Of a stretch of DNA of 64,000 nucleotides, positions 9,798-16,848 are shown piece after piece. The stretch is from CAZFOB01 sp964520325. GTDB lineage: Bacteria; Actinomycetota; JAICYB01. Position 1 is the first letter of the stretch. The number at the start of each line of letters is the position of its first letter. The translations under genes and the position numbers were made by a program. The stretch spans positions 70,701-134,700 of the forward strand of contig CAZFOB010000010.1 of the NCBI GenBank assembly GCA_964520325.1. Direction: 5' to 3'. The notes under the pieces are model-generated. The model made no database searches, had not been told where the DNA came from, and saw only the letters and a program-made list of their open reading frames with translations.

Positions 9798-11110
9798 GCG
9801 CTCGCCGTCGCTTCGGTCATTTCCACTGGGGCCGGCCCGGCCGCGCTTTGGGGACATGCGCCGAGGCGGATGTGTTCTTCGTACTCCTCGCGGAAGTACT
9901 TGATCGAAGACCCGACGGGACCGGCGGCGAACTCCGCAAGCGCGCAGAGCGATTTGAACCCGGACATGCCGTTATTCACGCTCTCGAGCTGGTCGATATC
10001 GCCTGGGCGCCCCCTGCCGCACTCGATTCGCTCGAGGATGCTCTCGACCCAGTACGTGCCTTCCCGGCACGGAGTGCATTTGCCGCACGATTCGTGCGAG
10101 TAGAACTTCGATCCACGCCACACAGCAGCCACGATGCACATGTCGTTCGGCACGACGATGATCGAGCTCGCCCCGAGCACCGATCCGGCCGCGACCATCC
10201 CCTCGTAGTCCATCGTGGCGTCGAGCCGGTCGGGTGGCAGCATCGGCGTCGACCATCCGCCGGGCGCAAACGCCTTGATCCCTCGATCGTCGACACCCCC
10301 GCAGAGCTCGAGCACATCGCGCACCGACGTCCCGAGTGGAACCTCGACGTTGCGCGGGTCGCGTACCGCGCCGGACACACTGCAGACGAGGGTTCCCGGC
10401 GACTTCTCGGTCCCCCACTGGCGGTACCAATCGGCGCCGTTGACGACGATGGGGCCGGCGGCCTGCAATGACTGCACGTTGTTCACGACCGTCGGGCACC
10501 GGTACAACCCCTCGACCACCGGGAACGGGGGCCGCGGGCGGGGCATGCCGCGATAGCCCTCGAGCGATTCGAGCAGCGCCGTCTCCTCGCCACAGATGTA
10601 CGCACCGGCGCCACGGTGGAGCACCATCTCGCAAGAGAATCCGGTGCCACAGATCCGTTCGCCCAAGTAGTTGTCGGCGTACGCCGCTGTGATGGCGGCT
10701 TCCAAACGGTCGTGCGCGAGGATGAACTCGCCGCGGCAGTAGATGAAGCAGTGCTTCGCGCCGATGGCATACGCGGCGATGAGCATCCCTTCTATCAGCG
10801 CGTGAGGATCGACCTCCATGAGCTCGCGATCGTGGAACGCGCCGGGCTCCCCTTCGTCACCGTTGCACACGACGTAGCGCGCTTTCGGCGAGTCCTTGGG
10901 GATGAGGCTCCACTTCAGTCCCGTCCCCATGCCGGCGCCGCCCCGTCCGCGCAGTCCGGATGCCTGAACGAGGTCGACCACCTCTTGGGGAGCCATCTCG
11001 GTCAGAGCTTTGCGCAGCCCTTGATAGCCGCCGGTCTCGAGGAACGCAGGCAACGTCCAGCTCTGCGGGACTTCGCGGCGCTGGAGGACCACGAGCGTCT
11101 CTTCAACCAT
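9794..11110 (-). CDS. nuoF: NADH-quinone oxidoreductase subunit F
   Basis: FMN- and NADH-binding subunit, 438 residues from ATG 11110 (MVEETLVVLQRREVP). Signatures: SGLRGRGGAGMGTGLKW (FMN/NAD loop), YICGEETALLESLEG, and the [4Fe-4S] motif ESCGKCTPCREGT. Its start lies inside the end of nuoE (8-base overlap), implying coupled translation of the two NADH-module subunits. Confidence 0.96.
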   Translation of the reverse strand: MVEETLVVLQRREVPQSWTLPAFLETGGYQGLRKALTEMAPQEVVDLVQASGLRGRGGAGMGTGLKWSLIPKDSPKARYVVCNGDEGEPGAFHDRELMEVDPHALIEGMLIAAYAIGAKHCFIYCRGEFILAHDRLEAAITAAYADNYLGERICGTGFSCEMVLHRGAGAYICGEETALLESLEGYRGMPRPRPPFPVVEGLYRCPTVVNNVQSLQAAGPIVVNGADWYRQWGTEKSPGTLVCSVSGAVRDPRNVEVPLGTSVRDVLELCGGVDDRGIKAFAPGGWSTPMLPPDRLDATMDYEGMVAAGSVLGASSIIVVPNDMCIVAAVWRGSKFYSHESCGKCTPCREGTYWVESILERIECGRGRPGDIDQLESVNNGMSGFKSLCALAEFAAGPVGSSIKYFREEYEEHIRLGACPQSAAGPAPVEMTEATASA

Positions 11111-11651
11111 TGCGCGCCTCGCTGAGAGAGGCGGCCCGGCCGAGCTCTCCGAGGATCTCGTCGAGGTCTCGTCCGGCGCGGAGGTCGTCGACGAGTTTGG
11201 TCGCGCGCTCCGGCGTGAGGTAGGCAACGTCGCGATAGTTCACCTGCGCGGCCACCGCGAGGTGGCACGTCGCGAGGCACTCAACCGACTCCCACGAGCA
11301 CAAGCCGTCCGATGCGGCAACGCTCGGCGCTCCGATGGCCTCGCGCAACGCATCGGCGGTCTCGTTGGCGCCGTTGATCATGCATGAGAGGTTCGTACAC
11401 AGCGAGATCAGATACTTCCCGGGATGGTTTCTTTTGAACATCGTGTAGAACGTCGCGACGCCGGCGACGTCGGTCGACGTGAGATTCATCACCCGGCCGA
11501 CTTCTCTGATCGCGTCGTCACTGAGGAAACCGACCTCATCCTGTGCTTCGTGCAGCAGCATGATCAACGCGGATCGCGGCACGGGGTAGCGCGCGATGAT
11601 TTCCTGCGCCTTGGTGTGGAAAGCCTCCGACAACACATCGCTCATCTCCAT
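11103..11651 (-). CDS. nuoE: NADH-quinone oxidoreductase subunit E
   Basis: Thioredoxin-fold [2Fe-2S] subunit of the NADH module, 182 residues. Cluster ligands appear as CTNLSC and, about 35 residues later, ECLATC. Two close starts are possible: ATG 11651 (MEMSDV), with a GGAG eight bases upstream, and ATG 11645 (MSDV), which overlaps the stop of the last mini-ORF in the upstream 44-bp repeat. Unlike most nuo junctions here, nuoE is separated from nuoD by that repeat. Confidence 0.95.
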   Translation of the reverse strand: MEMSDVLSEAFHTKAQEIIARYPVPRSALIMLLHEAQDEVGFLSDDAIREVGRVMNLTSTDVAGVATFYTMFKRNHPGKYLISLCTNLSCMINGANETADALREAIGAPSVAASDGLCSWESVECLATCHLAVAAQVNYRDVAYLTPERATKLVDDLRAGRDLDEILGELGRAASLSEARNG

Positions 11652-11654
11652 TCA

Positions 11655-11778
11655 GCTTGCTCCGCGCGTCGCGCTCCGCAGTCGTTCATCTGTTCTCCGC
11701 TTGCTCCGCGCGTCGCGCTCCGCAGTCGTTCATCTGTTCTCCGCTTGCTCCGCGCGTCGCGCTCCGCAGTCGTTCATC
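11655..11778 (-). repeat. 44-bp tandem repeat (2.8 copies) encoding coupled 15-residue mini-ORFs
   Basis: Three copies start at 11655, 11699 and 11743; the third is cut after 36 bp. On the coding (minus) strand each copy opens with ATG and reads MNDCGARRAEQAENR (third copy ends AEWR). Each then stops at a TGA overlapping the next ATG as ATGA: mini-ORFs 11777-11730, 11733-11686 and 11689-11642. A GGAG precedes the second and third ATGs. The first ATG overlaps the nuoD stop and the last TGA overlaps an internal nuoE ATG. The array could simply bridge translation from nuoD to nuoE. No function is known to me. Confidence 0.9.
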
Positions 11779-13000
11779 GGTCGACGTCCCCCATGACGGG
11801 GTCGAGCGTCGCGAGGATCGCGATGAGGTCGGCGAGCAGATGGCCCTGCGCGATCACCGGAAGCACTTGGAGGTTGTGGAAGGACGGCCCGCGCATGTGC
11901 ACCCGCCATGGACGTCCGCGACCGTCGGAGGCGACGAAGAGGCCGAGCTCTCCGCGGGGACTCTCCACGGCGACGTAGACCTCCCCGGCCGGCACGTGCG
12001 GCCCGTCGGTGAAGAGCTTGAAATGATGGATGACCGCTTCCATCGAAACAGCCAACCGATCGCGGGACGGAGGCATGAGCTTGCCTTCGGCACGGAACGC
12101 CCCTGACGGCATCCCGTCCAGTACCTGCCGGCAGATCTTCGCGGACTCGTGCAGCTCCTGCATCCGCACGAGGTACCTGTCGTAGGAATCACCGGAGGTG
12201 CCGACGGGGATGTCGAAATCTATCTCGCTGTAGGGCAGATAGTCGCTCGTCTTGCGCAGATCGTGGGGTACTCCGCACGCCCTCAAGTTGGGCCCCGTCA
12301 CCGCATACGCGAGCGCGTCCTGCTTCGAGAGCACGCCGATGCCCTTGGTACGCCCGATCCAGATCGGATTCGCGGAGAGGAATCGCTCGTACTCGGCGAA
12401 ACGCCCGGGGAGCACATCGAGCAACTCGTAGGCCATCTTGATCTGCTCGGGTCCGAGGTCCATCGCGACACCACCCGGACGGAAATACGCGTGGTTCATC
12501 CGCGTGCCGGTCGTGGCCTGGTAGAAGTCGAGGATCGTCTCCCGTTCGCGGAACGCGAACGTCGCCATCGACATCGCACCGAGCTCGAGGCCACCGGTGG
12601 CGAGCCACACCAGGTGGGAGGTGATGCGGTTGAACTCGCACATCAGCATGCGGATCCATTGCGCACGCGGCGGCACCTCGACGCCGGCTAGCTGCTCGAC
12701 TGCGACGCAGTACGCAAGCTCGTTGAAGAAGTTCGAGAGATAGTCGGCGCGCGTCACGTCGGTGACCGCTTGGATCCAGTTGAGCGTCTCGGCCTGCTTC
12801 TCGATGCCCGTATGCAGGTAGCCGATGATCGGCTCGACGTTGACGATGATCTCGCCGTTGATCTCTGTACGCAGACGGAGCACGCCATGCGTGGACGGAT
12901 GCTGGGGGCCGAGGTTGACCGTCATGGTCTCGTCCTCGACCCACAGATCGCGGATCTCGGACGCTGCGGTCCCCTGAATCGTTTCGACGACGTCGCTCAC
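11774..13000 (-). CDS. nuoD: NADH-quinone oxidoreductase subunit D
   Basis: 49-kDa-type subunit that forms the quinone site with NuoB, 408 residues from GTG 13000 (VSDVVETIQGTAASE), which overlaps the nuoC stop by 4 bases. Conserved features: LGPQHPSTHGVLR (quinone-proximal His), YLHTGIEK, and a C-terminal DPVMGDVDR end. A longer reading to 13258 overlaps nuoC and is not used. The TGA stop lies within the first unit of the 44-bp repeat. Confidence 0.96.
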   Translation of the reverse strand: MSDVVETIQGTAASEIRDLWVEDETMTVNLGPQHPSTHGVLRLRTEINGEIIVNVEPIIGYLHTGIEKQAETLNWIQAVTDVTRADYLSNFFNELAYCVAVEQLAGVEVPPRAQWIRMLMCEFNRITSHLVWLATGGLELGAMSMATFAFRERETILDFYQATTGTRMNHAYFRPGGVAMDLGPEQIKMAYELLDVLPGRFAEYERFLSANPIWIGRTKGIGVLSKQDALAYAVTGPNLRACGVPHDLRKTSDYLPYSEIDFDIPVGTSGDSYDRYLVRMQELHESAKICRQVLDGMPSGAFRAEGKLMPPSRDRLAVSMEAVIHHFKLFTDGPHVPAGEVYVAVESPRGELGLFVASDGRGRPWRVHMRGPSFHNLQVLPVIAQGHLLADLIAILATLDPVMGDVDR

Positions 13001-13668
13001 GTATTCGGGTCCTCTTCGACCGCGCCCTCTTTGGGCAGTTCGGACTGTTCGGGCGTGCGCACACCGCTGGCCGGTGCGCCGGTCCACGTCATGTGCGACT
13101 GACGCCCGCGATCGCGGCGAAGTCGTGCCGGCACGCCGCCGGCCGCCGGCCGGGCTTGATCGGGGACGACATTCTCTCCGACGTACGCGGGCTCGATGCG
13201 GTACTCGACCGGCACCCCGCCGACCGAGTAGTCCTTGCGCAGGGGGTGTCCGATCCATTCGTCCGGCATGAGGATCCGTTTCAGATCGGGGTGTCCTGCA
13301 AAGTGCACGCCGAAGAAGTCGTAGACCTCACGCTCCGGCCAGTTCGCACCGGGAAACAATCCGGTCGCCGACGGCACCGATGGTGATTCGACGTCCGGCA
13401 GTTGCACCTTCACGCGCAACCGCGTCTGGTCGGTGAGGCAGAGCAAGTGGTAGTTGACGTCGTAGCGCGGTTGCCGCGGGAGCCAGTCGACGCCCGTGAT
13501 GTCGGTGAGCAATGCAAAACCGAAGTCGTCACGCAGAACGCCGAGCACGTCGAGCAAGCCGTCGGCCGCAACGGTGATGACACCCATGTCGATGTTGGAA
13601 GAAGTCTCGAAGCCGAGCTCGGGAAAACGTTCACGAACTCGGGCTTCGCACGCCGACAGATCGCTCAC
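12997..13668 (-). CDS. nuoC: NADH-quinone oxidoreductase subunit C
   Basis: 30-kDa-type structural subunit of the peripheral arm, 223 residues, GTG start at 13668 with a GGTGA motif in the 8-base gap after nuoB. The diagnostic motif is NWPEREVYDFFGVHFAGHPD, followed by RILMPDEWIGHPLRKDY. The last 50 residues are a low-complexity charged tail (TPEQSELPKEGAVEEDPNT) longer than in minimal NuoC proteins. Confidence 0.95.
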   Translation of the reverse strand: MSDLSACEARVRERFPELGFETSSNIDMGVITVAADGLLDVLGVLRDDFGFALLTDITGVDWLPRQPRYDVNYHLLCLTDQTRLRVKVQLPDVESPSVPSATGLFPGANWPEREVYDFFGVHFAGHPDLKRILMPDEWIGHPLRKDYSVGGVPVEYRIEPAYVGENVVPDQARPAAGGVPARLRRDRGRQSHMTWTGAPASGVRTPEQSELPKEGAVEEDPNT

Positions 13669-13676
13669 GAGTTCAC

Positions 13677-14159
13677 CTATCGCGCGCTACCGAGCTTGAG
13701 GGGCTCTTTGGAGATCTGACGGTGCAGCTGGAAGATCCCGGACATGAGGATCTCGGGTGTCGGCGGGCAGCCCGGGACGTAGATGTCGACGGGGACGATC
13801 TGATCGACGCCCTGCAGGATCGCGTAGTTGTTGAACATCCCGCCGCAGGACGCACACGCCCCCATCGAGATGACCCACTTGGGCTCCGGCATCTGGTCGT
13901 AGATCTGCCGGAGCACCGGCGCCATCTTCTGGGACACACGTCCGGCGACGATCATCAGATCGGCTTGGCGCGGTGAGGCGCGGAAAGCTTCCATGCCGAA
14001 ACGCGCGAGGTCGTGGCGCGGCGCGACGGTCATCATCATCTCGATCGCGCAGCATGCCAGGCCGAAGGTCGCCGGCCACACCGAGTTCTTCCTCGCCCAG
14101 TTGACGAGCTTCTCGAGCGATGCCGTGACGACGGCGGGGAGCCGTTCTTCTAGTCCCAC
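13677..14159 (-). CDS. nuoB: NADH-quinone oxidoreductase subunit B
   Basis: Subunit carrying terminal cluster N2, 160 residues from GTG 14159 ([16 protein letters not shown]), overlapping nuoA by 10 bases. Cluster ligands are visible as the tandem [15 protein letters not shown] and PGCPPTPE. A longer in-frame reading extends back through nuoA but has no NuoB similarity there, so the internal GTG is chosen. Confidence 0.95.
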   Translation of the reverse strand: MGLEERLPAVVTASLEKLVNWARKNSVWPATFGLACCAIEMMMTVAPRHDLARFGMEAFRASPRQADLMIVAGRVSQKMAPVLRQIYDQMPEPKWVISMGACASCGGMFNNYAILQGVDQIVPVDIYVPGCPPTPEILMSGIFQLHRQISKEPLKLGSAR

Positions 14160-14506
14160 TCCAGCCCTCCGTTGCGCCACTCGTACACGAACGCCACGCC
14201 GAGGATCCCGATGAACACGCTCATCGCGATGAGCGAGAAGACCGGGAAGGCACGGAAGCTCACCGCCCACGGGAAGAAGAGGATCACCTCGACGTCGAAG
14301 ATCACGAACAGCATGGCGACGAGGTAGAAGCGCACGGGGAACCGCTCGACCATCGGCGTGATATCGGTGATACCAGACTCGTACGGCATCGCCTTCTGGG
14401 GAGTGGGGTCCTTCGGGGAGATCGCGCGGGATAAAACGACGGTGATCCCTGCGAATGCACCGGCGATGCCGAGCATGATGGCGATCGGCAGATAGCTCGC
14501 GAGCAT
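14150..14506 (-). CDS. nuoA: NADH-quinone oxidoreductase subunit A (first gene of nuo operon)
   Basis: Three-helix membrane subunit, 118 residues from ATG 14506 ([13 protein letters not shown]), chosen because GGAGG sits 4 bases upstream. Conserved loop and helix: [12 protein letters not shown], then [22 protein letters not shown]. Promoter-proximal gene of the complex I operon; about 200 bases of non-coding DNA with a CRP-type palindrome separate it from the next gene upstream. Confidence 0.95.
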   Translation of the reverse strand: MLASYLPIAIMLGIAGAFAGITVVLSRAISPKDPTPQKAMPYESGITDITPMVERFPVRFYLVAMLFVIFDVEVILFFPWAVSFRAFPVFSLIAMSVFIGILGVAFVYEWRNGGLEWD

Positions 14507-14619
14507 CACGCCTCCAGTCATCGTCCCAGGGGGCGTCTGACGACGCATCCTGGTGAAGCCCCCACGGTAGTGGCGGTCCGAAAGTCCCGGCAACCGATGC
14601 GGTCCACCGATCCTCCCTC

Positions 14620-14670
14620 TCACCATCAGGCTCACCATCAGGAAAACTGCTTGTGATTTCTTTCACAAGC
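14620..14670 (-). promoter_or_regulatory. nuo upstream region: CRP/GlxR-type palindrome plus 12-bp direct repeat
   Basis: A perfect inverted repeat GCTTGTGA-TTTCTT-TCACAAGC lies at 14649-14670. Its core TGTGA-N6-TCACA is the classical CRP/GlxR-family consensus. It sits 143-164 bases upstream of the nuoA start. Between it and nuoA, CTCACCATCAGG is tandemly duplicated (about 14619-14642). I see no convincing -35/-10 pair, so the mode (activation or repression) is open. The same core occurs before the cytochrome bc operon. Confidence 0.7.
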
Positions 14671-14719
14671 TTAGATCGGACGGATCGAAGCGTCAACCTT
14701 GAGTCGGGCAGGCGTCAGA

Positions 14720-15991
14720 TCAGCCGAGTTTGATCACTGTGGCTGCGCGCAGCATCGCGCGGGTGATGTAGTCACCTGGAGTACCTCCCTGCTCGTGGTA
14801 CAGGTTCGCGAGCAGCTTGAAGGCGAACTCCATGACCGGCGGGACGTTCATGCCGACCGCTGTCAGCGTCCGCATGATCCGGGGACGGCCGATCAGGCGG
14901 ACGAACGTACGCGCGAGTCGGTAGTACGGCCCCCACAGCTCGTCGAGCTGCTCGTGGTAGGCCGAGAAGTTCCACGGGCTACCGGCTCCCAAGGCAGCAA
15001 GCGCGACATCGGCGCCGATCACGCCGGACTCGACGGCTTCGGAGATGCCCTCTCCGTTGAAGGGATTGATAACGCCGGCGGCATCACCGCAGGCGATCAC
15101 GCCGGGACGCCAGGGAACCCCGACACCGAACCCCATCGGCAGGCGCCACCCCTTGAGCTGGCCCGATTCGCGGAGCGTCCCGATGTCCGGGAGCTGCCAA
15201 TCGGCCGGAAGCGCCTTCATGAAGGCGCCCATGAGGTGGGCGTTGTTCACTTCTTTCCATTTCTTGTACGTGGACAGGATCCCGACGCCGACGTTGATCC
15301 GGCTCTGCCCGGACGGGTCCCGTCCCATGGGGAAGATCCAGCCGTAGCCGGGCAGCAACGCGCCGGACGACCCCTCGTCTCGCAGCTCGAGATAGCTCTC
15401 GATGACGTTATCGTCGGCGATCGGGCGGTTGGCCGGGAAATGAGCACGCATCGCCACAGCGTGCGGGCGCTTAGCGTCCTGCACCATGCCGACGGCGCGC
15501 GCGACCGGCGACGAGGCCCCGTCCGCAGCGATGACGGTCGCCGCGCGAAGCTCCTCGGTCGTGCCGTCCCTCTTCGTGATGACGCCGCGGACGAGTCCGC
15601 CCTCGACGATCGGGCCCTTGACGGCGATGCCCTCCCTGACATCGACACCGGCGTTGCTTGCGTGGCGGAGCATCAGCTCGTCCAGATCCGTCCTCGCGAC
15701 GACATAGCCGTGGTCGGGGAACGACGTCGATGCGGGCCAGTCGAAGGTGAGTGTGCGTCCGGCTCCGTGCACACGCAGCTTGTCAACGCGGTTGAACGCC
15801 TTGAGCTCGTTCTCCAGACCGAGCGCGCCGATGGAGGCGACCGCGCGCGGCGTCAGGCCGTCGCCACACGGCTTGTCGCGTGGAAACACCGCTTTGTCGA
15901 CGAGCAGCACACGCGCGCCAGAGGTCGCTGCGCGCCATGCAGCCGAAGATCCGGCCGGTCCGCCGCCGACGACGATGAGGTCGTAAGTCAC
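14720..15991 (-). CDS. Geranylgeranyl reductase family FAD oxidoreductase (MenJ-like menaquinone reductase)
   Basis: Flavoprotein of the geranylgeranyl reductase family, 423 residues, GTG start. Visible are the N-terminal Rossmann FAD motif VVGGGPAGSSAA, the family sequence FPRDKPCGDGLTPRA, and the C-terminal FAD-binding segment CGDAAGVINPFNGEGISEA. In mycobacteria the homologue MenJ saturates one isoprene unit of menaquinone. The position directly upstream of the nuo operon suggests the same role here (inference). Alternatives are reduction of other polyprenyl lipids, such as carotenoid or archaeal-type chains. The stop lies about 50 bases from the CRP-type palindrome. Confidence 0.85.
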   Translation of the reverse strand: MTYDLIVVGGGPAGSSAAWRAATSGARVLLVDKAVFPRDKPCGDGLTPRAVASIGALGLENELKAFNRVDKLRVHGAGRTLTFDWPASTSFPDHGYVVARTDLDELMLRHASNAGVDVREGIAVKGPIVEGGLVRGVITKRDGTTEELRAATVIAADGASSPVARAVGMVQDAKRPHAVAMRAHFPANRPIADDNVIESYLELRDEGSSGALLPGYGWIFPMGRDPSGQSRINVGVGILSTYKKWKEVNNAHLMGAFMKALPADWQLPDIGTLRESGQLKGWRLPMGFGVGVPWRPGVIACGDAAGVINPFNGEGISEAVESGVIGADVALAALGAGSPWNFSAYHEQLDELWGPYYRLARTFVRLIGRPRIMRTLTAVGMNVPPVMEFAFKLLANLYHEQGGTPGDYITRAMLRAATVIKLG

Positions 15992-16045
15992 ATGTTGAGT
16001 GTAGGTGGGGCGTTGCGTACGGAGGGCTGCGAGGTGGCCGCGGCG

Positions 16046-16801
16046 TCAGCCTTCGGAGGCGACTGCTTCGAGCTCACCGTTCATCGCAGGGTGAACCGTG
16101 CACACGAAGAACCACGACGTGCCGGCAGCTGGAGACTCGAAGCTGACCTCTCGCTCCGCCGCCCCGGAAAACGTCGCCGTATTGGCGAGCTTCTCGCCGC
16201 CGGGAGAGTCGGCCTCCGCCTCGAAGACCGTGAAATCGTGGGGGACGCCGGCATCTTCGTTCGAGAACGTCACCGTGACCTCGGACTCGGCCGCCACCTC
16301 GAGCTTCTCGGTTGTAAAGCGGATCCCGGAAGCGGTGATGGCGCAGTCGGTGCACGGTCCTGCGGGTGCCGGAGCTTCGGTTTCCGCCGGTTTGGCCGGG
16401 GCGACCGCGACGTTGCTGAACACGTACGCCATGGCGAAGATCGGGATCAGGACGTAAGCGCCGTAGAGCCAGCGCGGAGGTGCCGCGCGGCCGACGGTGA
16501 TGCCGGCGACGACTTCGTCGGCTTCTTCCTCCCCGTCGGGCCCGTCGGACTCGTCGGGCTCGGTGAGCTCGTCGGTCAGGGCTGCGCGCGAGCGCATCAT
16601 CCGGTCGAGCACGACGGCGCCGCCGATGAGCCCGATTGCGCCGACGATGAACAGCACCGAGAGTGCCAGAACGAGCGGAACGCCTTCCAGGACACCGCGA
16701 GCGTTCTCGGTTGCCTGTGGATTCTGTCCGCACGCCGAGAGACCCCCGAGGAGACCGAAGGCGGCCGGGGCCGTCCACCAGAGTCGTTTCAGAGCTCGCA
16801 T
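16046..16801 (-). CDS. Membrane-anchored cupredoxin with two helices (COX2-like topology)
   Basis: Protein of 251 residues from ATG 16801 (MRALKRLWWTAPAAFG). A lipobox-like LSAC places Cys24 as a possible lipid anchor. Helices follow at about 40-66 and 110-134, joined by a very acidic loop. A CxxC pair (C150, C153) precedes a C-terminal cupredoxin domain with mononuclear copper ligands H188 (VPHDF), C234, H237 and M240 (CTVHPAM). The layout resembles oxidase subunit II, but only one Cys occurs in the ligand loop, so a binuclear CuA centre is not expected. It follows the CtaAB fusion, and I infer electron transfer near an oxidase; no family name is certain. Confidence 0.75.
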   Translation of the reverse strand: MRALKRLWWTAPAAFGLLGGLSACGQNPQATENARGVLEGVPLVLALSVLFIVGAIGLIGGAVVLDRMMRSRAALTDELTEPDESDGPDGEEEADEVVAGITVGRAAPPRWLYGAYVLIPIFAMAYVFSNVAVAPAKPAETEAPAPAGPCTDCAITASGIRFTTEKLEVAAESEVTVTFSNEDAGVPHDFTVFEAEADSPGGEKLANTATFSGAAEREVSFESPAAGTSWFFVCTVHPAMNGELEAVASEG

Positions 16802-16848
16802 CCGGATGCATGACAACACACGGCGAGCCGCTCGGCCAATCACCGAGG

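Noticed and set aside
11655..11778. Possible CRISPR array from regularly spaced repeats
   Set aside because: The units are directly tandem with no variable spacers and contain coding start/stop signals; no cas genes are present.
13677..14696. Extended 339-residue NuoB
   Set aside because: The extra N-terminal residues are the out-of-frame reading of nuoA and its promoter; the internal GTG at 14159 gives a normal 160-residue NuoB.
14699..16813. Plus-strand open frame of 704 codons
   Set aside because: Antisense to the clear geranylgeranyl reductase and cupredoxin genes; no recognisable domain despite its length.
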